Shown: positions 1 through 10,492 of the stretch, one piece after another
How positions within the stretch are numbered: position 1 is the stretch's first letter
Layout of the letters: the number at the start of each line of letters is the position of its first letter
Source of the DNA: Artemisia argyi
Lineage: Eukaryota > Streptophyta > Magnoliopsida > Asterales > Asteraceae
NCBI GenBank assembly: GCA_030686995.1
Contig: CM060704.1
Coordinates: 167,530,218 to 167,594,217, forward strand
Reading direction: 5' to 3'
Length of the DNA stretch: 64,000 nucleotides
Translations under genes and position numbers: made by a program
The notes under the pieces: generated by a model
Databases searched by the model: none
Told to the model about the DNA's origin: nothing
What the model saw: only the letters and a program-made list of their open reading frames with translations

Positions 1-1699
1 TCAATTGTGTTTGTGATTTTGCTAGAGCTAATTGAGATGAATTGATGTCGGTTTATTTTGCCCCAATTTTGAATGTTGTATTTTGCCCTAATTTACTAAT
101 GTCAATTGTATTGAATTATGACGTCATCGATTAGTTATTGCTGCGATATTTGCATCCTAAGTGTGTTCGCGGAGTACCTACTCGATTGTAAATTCAGATT
201 TTTATTTTTTATTGATACAGAAGAGGACATATTTGATTTAAGCTATATTAGTCGTAAAAGTGAAAAGCAAACGCAATCAATTGTAGGGGGCGTTTGGGAT
301 TGCTTATTGAAACCAAGCGTACCTACTGAAATCGTCTATTTTTTAGTCGTAATGATCTATTTTGTTCATGTGAGTTCCTTAATGATATGTTGATTGTTAC
401 TAGTTGATGTGAGCTCGAATAATAAACTTGAGTTCGATTATGTCGGAAAGTAGGGACATAGGATGGATGTACAAAAGAAAAAAAAATAGTAAGTCTTCTT
501 TGTTTTGATTACCAATCGAAAGTGATTGGAACTTTTGAACTTTGCGTTTTCTATCGAAAGAGTTGTTGAAATTAGAACTTTGGGAAGTGATGTATTTTTC
601 CGTATCAAATGTCTGTTCTAAATGCAGAATTCATTTTTCTGTATCAAATGAAGTTAAGAATGACTTGTGATCCAACGGGTTCATCAGGGTATAAATAAAT
701 AAATGCATATGTTATTTGAGGTTCATCAGGGTATAATACATGTAAACAGTAAGACCAAACCAGAAAAAATATGCTCCCAAACACCCCTTAAACTAACAAT
801 GATTTTGGCCCCCATTATAAATAGTCAAGTTCTACAATGGACTGATATGTGAATGTTCAGAGCTAAGGTTACTGGTATCTATGTGATATGTGATGTATTT
901 AAATTTTAGCCAATTATCCCTTCAAGTGCTTTAGCAGTTCTTCAGTTGTACTAGTGCGCCATAGACTTTTTTTTTTTCATCGAGGAGTTGATACTTTGCT
1001 AATAAAGCACTGCCCAGAACTATTTAGTGACCATCATAATAAAGTACTTATGAAGTTTGTGAACATGAACCAATAGTTCACTTCATTTATATATCCTTTT
1101 TCACTAACTTTTTGCATTGCAGGTAGCAGCCGTAAAGAACCTTGTATTTCTGGGCCTTTCAGAAATTTAATTAGCAACTTAAGTTAATCATTTGACTAAT
1201 AAAAATTTAATTTTCTTGCTGCTAATGCTTATAAACATGATGATACCAGGTGGATTTCTGTTGGGTCAGACTTGAAATTCGATGCAAGAAGGGATTTGGA
1301 TGATGTTGGAGCAACGTGTATAGAAGGTATTAAGTCAATTTGCGTGTTTGAATGAGCACCATCTGTCTTTGAGTACTCCCTGTATCTTTTATCTCTTTCT
1401 TAGTCATGAGTATTAGTTGATATATGTAACACACAAACATGGTTACAATAGTTATCATTTCCTTGCAGTGCATGCCTTGAACAAACTCCCCTATTCCAAG
1501 CTTGAGTTCTCAAAAGCAAGAGAATAACACAGGTGCCTCAATCAACTCCACATATCTTAACTGATAAACAGAGGCAAAAATAAATTTAGTGAGTCGAGAT
1601 ATAAACGGTATCTAATTGATCTTCTGCTATCAATGATTCGAGTTGTGGAGGAATCTTTCTCTCTTGTAATGCTTTCAATGAAATATTTGGATTTTGCAG
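1..1699. other. intergenic or intronic DNA, no gene recognised
   Basis: I find no convincing gene in this stretch. Short ORFs here have no recognisable motif. The phrase ggttcatcagggtataa occurs twice about 42 bp apart (near 678 and 720). A T-run lies near 967-979. Several AG/GT pairs around 1120-1530 could border degenerate exons of the SEC12-like fragment that follows, but I could not match their translation to the family. Confidence 0.4.
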
Positions 1700-2081
1700 G
1701 TTCTTACACAATAGCGAGAATGACCAATTTCTCTATGTAACTGCAATGCGAGGTGCATATACTATCTGACATCCTTCTACAGTTTTTCTTCTCCATCTCT
1801 TGATTCTATCGTTTAATTGTTAGCGTTGTTGTTAGCTAGCTAAACTTGACTAATTTTGTATAAGCACTCAGCCCACAATTAATGCAACTTTTGATGACCA
1901 AGTCACCAAATAAATTAATGCAACTTGACTAATCATTGATGCATGTTTGTTTGAGTTGTCTAGATCGAGGAGGATATATCAAGTGGAACACCACAACTTG
2001 GAAGCGTATTAGCTCAGAATATGTTGTGCGCGACCTAATGTCTGCCTTTAGTGTATCAAATGACGGAAAGTTCCTTTCCAT
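1700..2081 (+). pseudogene. SEC12-like WD40 protein, two-exon gene fragment
   Basis: Exon 1700-1752 follows a ttttgcag acceptor and ends before gtgcat. Exon 1964-2081 follows ttgtctag and ends before gtaag. Spliced, they stay in frame and read FLYVTAMRDRGGYIKWNTTT followed by WKR, then VVRD and SDGKFL. This matches one WD40 blade of plant SEC12-like proteins (guanine-nucleotide exchange factors for Sar1 at the ER, including the PHF1/STL group). A complete protein is about 390 residues; only about 57 are visible. The next exons are missing because a Mutator-like element begins at 2362, and calcium-ATPase exons follow instead. Introns are retained, so this is a DNA-level fragment rather than a retrocopy. 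Upstream exons may exist but were not recognised. Confidence 0.7.
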
Positions 2082-2361
2082 GTAAGATTTTACTTCTTTT
2101 CTCAATAATGTTGGTATGATCACTCATTTTGTACATCGAATGTATTTATATTGAGTGATCAATGTAGCTTGAGCTTGATACTTCATTATCCTTTTTATGG
2201 CCATTTCCTTGATTAATTTTCCTTGTTGAGAATGGCAGTGGTACATTCAAGGAGACGTTCATATTTTGAATTCAAGTAACATGAAGGTCCATATTGTAGT
2301 TACAAAAGCACATCTCAAACTTGTTACAGCACTAGCATTTTTAAATGACCTTTATTTTATA

Positions 2362-3468
2362 GCGTTAATTCTCAAATGAGGACTTTTTGTGGATTGGAAT
2401 TCCCACCAATGACTTTTTTAGCTAGTGTTCCCGATTTAGTCAAGTGCTAATGTGCGATCGTGCGATCCCACCAGTTTCTTGCCAAGTGTCCCAGACAAAT
2501 AGGACTTGTCCCCCACTATCACTTGTCCTTTACCCCACCCACTATCTCTTGTCCCCCATGTGTCCAGACAAAAATTACTTATTTACCCTTAGTTCTATAA
2601 GTCAAATAAATGTGCGATTTTGTACCTATTAAATGTGCGAATGTGCGAATTCGTTTTATTTCCAGATTCAAATGTGCGATTTAAATGTGCGAATGTGCGA
2701 ATTCGTTTTATTTCCAGATCTGTGAGACCCAATACATTAAACCATTAAACCATTTCCAGATCTGTCATCCTATATTCAAGAAACCACAAAAGGGACACAA
2801 GCTTTTTCAAATTCCAGCATTTGGAGCGATCTTAACGGTTCAAGATCTTCATCGTCATCATCACAACTAAACGGATTGCCATTCTTATGTTCTTGAAACT
2901 TTCTCACAACATAACCAACCTTTACAGCCTTTTGTTAAATCTATAGATCTACAGATCTGGTAATGATGTGGTCGACGAATCTGGAAGTGGTGATGGTCTA
3001 CGGATCTGGTAGTGGTGTTGGTCGACATATCTTGTAGTGGTGGTGGTTGACGGATCCGTTGGTGGTGGTGGAAGGTGGTCGCTGGCGAGTTGGATCTGGT
3101 GCTTGTGTTGGTAGACGCAGGTGGTTTAGTGGTGGTGGTGGAAGTATCAGGTGGTGGTGATGATGGATTTGGAGGCGGTGGTGAGTGGTGGTAAATGAGA
3201 GAAGGAGATGAAAAAATGAAAGAGATAAAGAGGTATTTATTTGTATTTATTAGGGGTATTTTTGTCATTTAAACAAAAATTCAAAGTCAAAGTTCAGACA
3301 AAGTATCAAATCAATTGTACTTTTATTAATAAAAAAGTGGACACGTGGCAAGAAACTGGTGGGATCGCACGATCGCACATTAGCACTTGACTAAATTGGG
3401 AACACTAGCTAAAAAAGTCATTGGTGGGAATTCCAATCCACAAAAAGTCCTCATTTGAGAATTAACTC
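2362..3468. mobile_element. non-autonomous Mutator-like element (MULE)
   Basis: About 128 bp at the left (2362-2490) is repeated in reverse complement at the right (3339-3468), with only a few mismatches; both ends begin g(c/a)gttaattctc. The 9-bp sequence tattttata flanks the element on both sides (2353-2361 and 3469-3477). Long terminal inverted repeats plus a 9-bp target duplication are diagnostic of Mutator-like elements. The 1107-bp body has no transposase. It holds a 52-bp direct repeat and a GGTGGT-rich minisatellite-like tract (2960-3190) whose minus-strand reading is a low-complexity His/Pro/Thr ORF, which I do not regard as a gene. Confidence 0.88.
2631..2719. repeat. 52-bp tandem duplication inside the MULE
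   Basis: The phrase aaatgtgcgaatgtgcgaat and the following bases occur at 2631 and again at 2683, a period of 52 bp. The core tgtgcga also appears in the element's inverted repeats, so the internal repeat probably derives from subterminal sequence. Confidence 0.75.
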
Positions 3469-3867
3469 TATTTTATATTTAATGGGAGGGTAAGAACTAA
3501 AGCTCAAGAACAAGATGACACAAATGCTACTTTGGCTCTAAGGGTATATCTAAATGCGTATATGACTCTTTACAAGTTATGGGCAAAAAATCTTTGTGTC
3601 AAAATGGCTAGTCTATTTTCACCCATGCTAAAATTGATAGTTTCAACCCAATGCTAGTCAATGTTTTGACCAGCTACCCACCCGCCCATCTTGCCACCTA
3701 TAGCTAGTACTTATACACAATAGTCTTAATTATTGGACCTACACAATTTTGTAATATGCAAGTATACATTAGAAACTTTTGTGACTCAGGGCACCTAGCC
3801 TCTGCATATGTGTGGCAAGAATTTAACTTGTAATGAATAACAAACTCAATGGGTTGTTTCTGTGCAG
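3469..3867. other. intron-like DNA between captured gene fragments
   Basis: This 400-bp AT-rich stretch follows the right target duplication of the MULE and ends in a tttctgtgcag acceptor before the calcium-ATPase fragment. It has no coding signal of its own and may be remnant intron. Confidence 0.4.
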
Positions 3868-4470
3868 GCTCTTGCTGAGAAAATAGGACTTCCTTCCTGT
3901 TTGGATTCTAGTTCATCTAGAGGTTCCAGTGACCTTATGGGTATGCCAGCAAGACGCTCTTCTGCATCATTTTTACTTGGTTTTACATATGTGCAAACTT
4001 GTTCCCTCATAATGCTGTGACATAATTGCTGTTCTCAAAACTGGTTAAAACTGGGCACAGGATTACCACTCTTGAATTTGAGGGCGATAGGAAATCCATG
4101 GGGGTATCATGTTCTCAAATTTTGGAAAAAGGTTGCTACTTGTAAAGGTAATAATACATCTCAAGTTTCCATATATACCTCAGTGACCTACATCTATATG
4201 GTAGTATACAGTAATAGTTATAACATGATATTAAAATACTACTGCAGAGCTGCTAGAATTCAAGTACTAAGTACTGGTTATAACACGAGATAACAAGAAT
4301 ATAGCATAAGCAAGTTTCTGTGAGATAGGTGTGCTAAAGGATGTAGGTGAAGTGGTTGCAATGATTGGCGATGGGGTGAATGATGAACCCACACAGGAAT
4401 TGCAATGGGCATTGTTGCTGCAAGCTCAAGACAGGGAGTGGCAATGGCTAATGAACGACATTAACTCGAT
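3868..4470 (+). pseudogene. ER-type Ca2+-ATPase (P-type IIA), broken gene fragment
   Basis: Three coding islands match plant ECA-type calcium pumps in the right order. Island 1 (3868-about 3942) reads ALAEKIGLPSCLD, like the nucleotide-binding-domain segment near AL..LAEKMGLP. Island 2 (about 4056-4147) reads RITTLEFEGDRKSMGV and then, after a one-base frameshift, LLLVK before a gtaata donor. Island 3 (about 4324-4470) carries the hinge motif VVAMIGDGVND and, in a shifted frame, GIAMG. The segment between LLLVKG and the hinge motif, several hundred residues in the family, is absent, and the N-terminal pump domains and later membrane helices are missing. Frameshifts and this deletion make it a pseudogene. 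It lies on the same strand as the SEC12-like fragment, which is unrelated. Confidence 0.75.
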
Positions 4471-4720
4471 GTTAAAGAAGTGTTACAATCCGTGTCCCCC
4501 TCAGTAGTTGAGTATTTGTCATATCATTATTAATATTTGGATTAGATTTCATCTTGTATGTTTAATATGAATGATGACATTTCGTAAAAGATATGTTTAA
4601 TTTCATTGATCCTTTGTATTTACGGGTTTCATTTAAGCTATTTTATATAAAGGATTGCTTAAATGTGAGCTTTAATCTGTCCAGCTATTTACCTTTCTTC
4701 CCATGATGTTCTGAATACCA

Positions 4721-5012
4721 TCTCCGACAGAAATGTGACCCTTTACCGTCTACAGTTACCAACGGATTTCTGATGGATTTATTACTGACGAATTTCCGAC
4801 AGAAAATACACTGAGATTTCCGACAGAAATATTACCAACAGTATTCCGACATATACTATCTGTCGCTATTTCCGACAGATTTCTGGCAGATACTAATTAG
4901 CTGCCATAGATTCTGCGACAAACAATTTCCGTTACAAATCCGTCGGAAACCACCTATACTGACGGATTTCCGACAGAACCGGCCGTCGCTAAAGACCAGC
5001 TGTGTAGTAGTG
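4721..5012 (+). mobile_element. CACTA-type element, right subterminal region and terminus
   Basis: The motif ttccgacaga or a close variant recurs at least five times between 4721 and 4976, with inverse copies such as tccgtcgga. The stretch ends in tgtgtagtagtg at 5001-5012, the reverse complement of the CACTACTACA-type terminus of CACTA transposons. Short subterminal repeats next to such an end are typical of the superfamily. The next three bases (att, 5013-5015) would be one copy of the target duplication. I do not find a matching CACTAC left end in the window, so the element is either truncated or begins upstream of position 1. Confidence 0.6.
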
Positions 5013-5186
5013 ATTATTACAACTTTATGTTAATTTGGTGCTTTTCAGCTTATGTTTCGTAAGCTCACTTTTTTTTTCCTCCTTATGTATTCTTATTATA
5101 TCATAATATAAACTTATATAAGCAGAAAAGTTTTTAAAATAAGCCACAAAAGTTAACTCATGAAACATAAGCCAAAAAGCACATAA

Positions 5187-5992
5187 TGTTAGATTATGTA
5201 CATTATTTTAGTAGTCGTATGTTAGGATCGAACTCGAGATCACGGGATTACACACTTTACGTATGAGAGTTAAAGTTTAATAATTAAATGTAAAAGTTTA
5301 TATTTAATTATTTATTACACAAATATATAATGATTATTTAGTATTTAAGATAAATGACTAATGATCATTAGATGAATAAAAGGAAAGTAATGTGTATGAT
5401 TTATTGGCAAGTCAAGAAAGATCCGGAAGCCCTATTTGGGCTTATGGCAGATCGGTGGGGGATGGGGAAACCCATTCCTCATCTAACTTGAGCTCCAAGT
5501 AAACTATACTATATAAACAAGGTTAGAGATTCATTGTTTGTATCTCTTGCGCACACACACAAACCCTAAACTTGTTTTCCTTTCCTTGTTTTCTTGTAAT
5601 CGATCAAACATACACCCTCAAAGGTTTGATCGATTTCCTTCATTAAACAAAAGGTTTTGGTTTAATTTTGTGTTCTAAAAAATAGCATTACTTTAACTTG
5701 TTTTAGTACGTGTATACAAGAACGCGATTCAAACACACTATTGTTTGATTCTTGGATTGAATTACAAAAAGGTAAGGGGTAATTCCTATAATCCACATAA
5801 ACCCTAATTAGGGTTCATAAGTTGAAGATTGCATATTGATTCTTGTTCGGGCTAGAATCACAAAGGTACGTTTACTATTTATTATTAATTAATTAATTAA
5901 ATGTTATATGATCTTGTTACAACGTTTCCGCATATGCTTACTTGATATTATTGGTTTATTTATATGCATGTCATGATATAATAATTCCAACA
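5187..5992 (+). repeat. left LTR of the copia-like element
   Basis: It starts tgttagattatg and ends ataattccaaca. A promoter-like tatactatataaac lies at about 5505-5517. By eye it differs from the right LTR by a few substitutions per 100 bp plus small indels. Confidence 0.88.
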
Positions 5993-5993
5993 G

Positions 5994-6008
5994 TGGCATC
6001 TAGAGCCA
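5994..6008 (+). promoter_or_regulatory. primer-binding site of the copia-like element
   Basis: tggcatctagagcc starts two bases after the LTR end. It resembles the tRNA-iMet complement TGGTATCAGAGC with a substitution and a one-base insertion. This sets the element on the plus strand. Confidence 0.6.
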
Positions 6009-9000
6009 TTATAATGTGTAATTAATTTTCGAAACGCATAAAAATTAAATCTTGATTCGTTTAATTACATGTTTTTTTTTTAGGGTTTTCGATTCCTAAC
6101 CCTAATTTTTTTTCAATTGGGTCGATTGACCTATTAGGGTTTTAGGGGTTTATTTTTGAATTTTTAATATGATTAGAAACCCTAAGATGTCATGTAATTG
6201 GTTATGCATTTTAGTAAACGATCTTGGTGCAATATGTTAATTGTTAAGCATAATCCATGAAAAGTGCATGTTTGCATGGATTTTATTGTATGACAATTTA
6301 AATGGTTTAAATTGAATATATGAATTAATTTTTAAGTTCTTGTAAATTTATTAATAGATGTCGAATTGGGGAAGACTCCAATATTAAGTAATCAATTACG
6401 TGCTATGTGGTGTTTGTTTAGTTTTGGCTTACGCAATCGATTTAATCAATGTATGTGGCTCTTTTTTCATTGAAGAAGAAAGCCTTAATTGAATAAATGC
6501 ATTATACACCTAGACTTGATTATTAATAGGACTATTGAATAAAATTTGCATGTGGCTACATATTTTATACATATTTAATTGTTATGTTATGTATATGTTT
6601 ATTTTGTTGTGTTATTTTTTATTATATATTACTTGTTTTTTTGTTTATTATTATGTGAGACATGTTTATAAACGGAAAAGGGTAATTTTGAATAGAAAAA
6701 TAATATGGACTAAATAAATGGCGAAATTGTTTTGGTTTTAAGAGCTTAAATTTCAAAGGATTAGTTGATTGATGTTTTTGTACGTAATGGTTAAATAGGC
6801 TCGATCGAAGTTTACACACTATAAGATGGGTATAAGGTTGGCTTCGCATTAAATTGTGGCCTTAGATAGACAACATTCTGTCTTAACGCTCGTTTGTGTG
6901 TAAATTAGACTTACCGAACAACCATTACATGTACACTGTCATCTTAAGGGTGAATTTACCACAATTCCACAATGATTATCCGAAACACTAAGCCTTAGGG
7001 CTTATGCAAAAGTACGATATAAGTGGACGAATTGTTGGTAATTCTTTAATTGGTGAACCCGATACCTCAATCAAAACTTTGCTATTTTACTCTTAGTGAA
7101 TTGGTAATAAAATTATTTTATAAAACCAATGTTATAAAGTTGTATGCATGCTTCTTCATACATTATTTTGATTACACGTCAAAATTAATACCCATATAAA
7201 ATTAAGTCGAATGCCATCTAATTAAGAACACTTGAAGTTATAGTTTACATCATGTGAGAGCTTGACTAGATTGCAATGGAGAGGTAAATTTCATAATTTC
7301 ATTACTAGCAGATCAACTGATGTAATGGATTTATGAGTTTGCAGTTTTTAAGTTAGACGACTTAAATTGAGTTGGAAGTGAGAGCTTGGACTCAAGGCAT
7401 TAAGATGGGGATCAAACATGCTTACATTACAAAATTTTTGTGATTGTAAATCCCATAAATCTAGGAATTGCAATATGATATTAGCAATTATTGTTCGACA
7501 ATTACCTTGTTCAATACTATCATTACTAGCAGATCAACTGATGTAATGGTACTATGTCAATTAGGATCCTAGCTTTAAGAAAATACTGATTCGTTTTAAT
7601 GTATTAATGCAACATTCAAACCGTAAACGCACTTTGGGCTTTGGTAAATTGATTCCGTTCTGTTTTCAAACAAATGTTTGATTAAGAATAATTTACTTAA
7701 AAGACAAAAGAAGTCTCCTTTCTATGAAAGAAGAGTGAGATACAATCCTATTTCTTTTCATGAATGAAAAAGGATAATAGGAATATTAGATATGTCTAAA
7801 TTCTAATATAACTCATAGCAAACTTTTAATAGTTAAGAAAATTGCGCATATTTTCCATAGGGATTTCATCATCCTCATTCGGTGGTTAAATTCTTAATAA
7901 CAAATATGATATTTGGTTAACAGAAAATTAAGTATGACATTTTATGAGTTATTAAAATTAGAAGCTAGATTAATTACTGCAAAATGGTAAAAGACAAACT
8001 AGTTTATTGATCTAGTTGTTTTGACTATTTAAAGGGTGCTACATACATTGTGAGATGGTAGACCTGTTAAGGAAGAAATTGCATGCCCAATTTTTCAAGT
8101 TAAACGCATTTGATGGATAGTCCATCATTTACATAGTAGGATACACTCTTTAGTGCATAAGTAATTGTTACGTATGGATATTCAAAGGTGTAGGAAAGTT
8201 AAAAGCACACTATTTTATTTCGCTAGATATGAAACACTTACAATGTTGTCAAATTCAGTGGGAGTATTATGAAACACTTACAATTTTTCAAGTTAAACGC
8301 ATTTGATGGATAGTCCATCATTTACATAGTAGGATACACTCTTTAGTGCATAAGTAATTGTTACGTATGGATATTCAAAGGTGTAGGAAAGTTAAAAGCA
8401 CACTATTTTATTTCGCTAGATATGAAACACTTACAATGTTGTCAAATTCAGTGGGAGTATTGTGTACTTATTACTGAATAAGGAATTATTGTAATTATCG
8501 TTAACTCAGTGGGAGTTACAAGCTTTGACATCTTGGTAGCTAAAGATATTACTTTCCAAGTGTAGACACTCACACTTTTAAGGATAGTCTTGTATGTTTC
8601 CTTACTAGACATTGGTGTTCTATAACTACTTGTTATACTAAAATATATGACACAATCATATTGATCACATAAGCAAATGCATGGCGTGTTGTTTATCAAC
8701 TATATGAGGTTGTTCCATGCAAAAGTGGGAGAAATGTTATCTTTAATGTGTGCAAAAAACAACTCATAAAGATATGATTTAATGGATTCTCTTGACTGCA
8801 AGGTAAGAGAATAACGTTCTAATATGAGTTATACTAATCTAATTCTAGAAACACTTAGTGTTACAATTTATGTTATGTGAGAGCTTAGCTAGATTGCAAC
8901 AACAAGGTAAATTTCATATTTCGTTACTAGCAGATCAACTGATGTAATTGAACTATGAGAATTTGCAGTTTCTAAATTAGATACCTATTAGAACATGTGT

Positions 9001-9067
9001 CAATATGATATCAAGACTACTTTAATTAGTATATTTATGAATTCAAGGAATGTCATAAATTAATTGA
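6009..9067 (+). other. apparently non-coding interior of the copia-like element, part 1
   Basis: No gag or pol motif is readable in any frame. Recurrent blocks are visible. The phrase actagcagatcaactgatgt occurs near 7305, 7524 and 8929. A longer block, gtgagagcttg/agctagattgca followed by aggtaaatttcat, is at 7254 and 8878. GTGGGAG tracts occur near 8252, 8451, 8506 and 8724. Confidence 0.6.
8088..8460. repeat. 193-bp tandem duplication
   Basis: The block starting caatttttcaagttaaacgc at 8088 is repeated from 8281, period 193 bp, almost without change. Both copies end in a cagtgggagtatt tract. The near-identity indicates a recent duplication within the interior of the copia-like element. 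Confidence 0.88.
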
Positions 9068-9072
9068 GTAAT

Positions 9073-10492
9073 TGATGCGTAGGGATGGTACCGGACTTTA
9101 CCTCTCTAGGGATCTCGAAAAGCTTACAACCCCCACCAGGCAGTGTGCCTGATCGTTGTAGTATAGTATAGTTACAAGTACCGGGGGATTGATCGTTCAG
9201 CTAGGAATAGTGTCGCTAGGATTAGAAAACCTAAAGACTAGGTCTAGAGATGAGGGATGATTCTTTTTGTATTTTTAGGTTTTATAAAAAGCAAGTAAAA
9301 TCTCGGTTTTGAAGGAGTTGGGCGGAATTAGTTGCTAGTCAACTAACCCAATTACTAAGATGCAATCAAAATAAAATACTAAAAATGAAAATAAACTAAA
9401 TTATACTAGAGGTGTGAGCAATATATGGGAGAATTGTGTTTACTTAGGTTTCACTACTCCCTAGATATCTTTTACAGGTTAATTACTTGTTACAGTTGCG
9501 TGGATGACGGATTGTATTCCTTAATAACATTCATGGGGTGGCGTACTTACTTCCCCAATCCTATAAGTGCTTACTTCACTCCTATGTCGAGCCGGCTAAG
9601 AAGCTCCTAACATGGGATCACTAGAATTTGACCATGCATTAAATACAACCATAAAAACCTAGTACACATCGGTTCATGTTTCTTAAGACGTTCAAGCATG
9701 TTACACAATGGAGATCTGCCAGTTTTCTTAAGCCTAACATTGAAATCATTCATCCAATACAACTATAAACAAGCAATCAACCTATAATTAACATCTAAGT
9801 TTCATTACATCTAAGCAAACACATGAAAGATCTAGCCTAGCATGTTAAAATCAAGACAAGCATAAGATATATTCAAACAACACATAGACATATTGAATGA
9901 ATTGAAAAAGGACTTATCTCAATTGAACATGAAAGGTTTTAAGGGGTGAAAACCCTTGAAAATACTGTTACAAACGACTTAGGGTTTATTAGGTTCGACC
10001 CTAGTATTCTCCACACAAGTTCCCCTCTTTATGAATGAAAAATAGAAAAGTATATATAGATTTTGTGAGGTGACGGCGTCAAGAGCAAATGTCTGACGCC
10101 GTCATCTCGCCGCCAAATAAATTCTCGGACTGCCTAGATCTGGGTTTGACGCCGTCACGTGTCCTCCTTTTGCAGGCCGTCATCATATTAACTCTTGACG
10201 CCCTTCTCTTGACGCCTTCAGGTTTTCTCTGGGTCGTAATGGATTTTACCCCTGACGCCGTCACAATTTCTTTCTTGACGCCGTCTGGTACTGTTCTCAG
10301 CATGGAAAATTAAGTCTTTGCCGTTTTCTTCACTTTTATGCTCAAAAAATGTCCAAAATGCTTCCTTTTCCAGAATTCACTCCCAAAGTACCTAAAATCA
10401 CAAAAGGAACGATTTAGGGCAATATTTGATCAAATAAATTCAATTTCGGCCTTAAATGACCCCTTAAAAACGGTTCATTTTTCGCCTCATCA
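9073..10492 (-). repeat. 3' LTR of the Athila-type element
   Basis: On the minus strand it reads tgatgaggcg... to ...ctacgcatca. It is very similar to 14140-15560, with scattered substitutions. It carries the palindromic TGACG/CGTCA array and a TATA-like box described separately. The overlapping 74-residue ORFs on both strands are by-products of this GC-richer array. Confidence 0.9.
10050..10290 (-). promoter_or_regulatory. LTR promoter: TGACG/CGTCA array and TATA box
   Basis: Read on the minus strand, seven CGTCA (plus-strand TGACG) and five opposite-sense copies lie within about 220 bp. Several are fused as perfect TGACGNCGTCA palindromes (10070-10080 and 10093-10103, for example). The array stops about 15-20 bp before ctatatatac (10051-10060), a good TATA box in that direction. 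TGACG is the core of as-1/ocs elements bound by TGA-class bZIP factors; a role here is inferred. The same layout recurs in the other LTR copies. Confidence 0.55.

Noticed and set aside
118..393. 91-residue ORF near the left end
   Set aside because: No motif, and composition is like the surrounding AT-rich DNA.
2885..3268. 127-residue His/Pro/Thr-rich ORF on the minus strand
   Set aside because: It is a translation of a GGTGGT-type minisatellite inside the MULE, with no domain and no start context.
10060..10300. CRISPR-like look of regularly repeated tgacgccgtca
   Set aside because: Units are palindromic, spacing is irregular, the repeats lie in LTRs of a plant retrotransposon, and no cas genes are present.
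10079..10313. Overlapping 74-residue ORFs on both strands, conserved in both Athila LTRs
   Set aside because: They are by-products of the palindromic TGACG array; LTR similarity explains the conservation.
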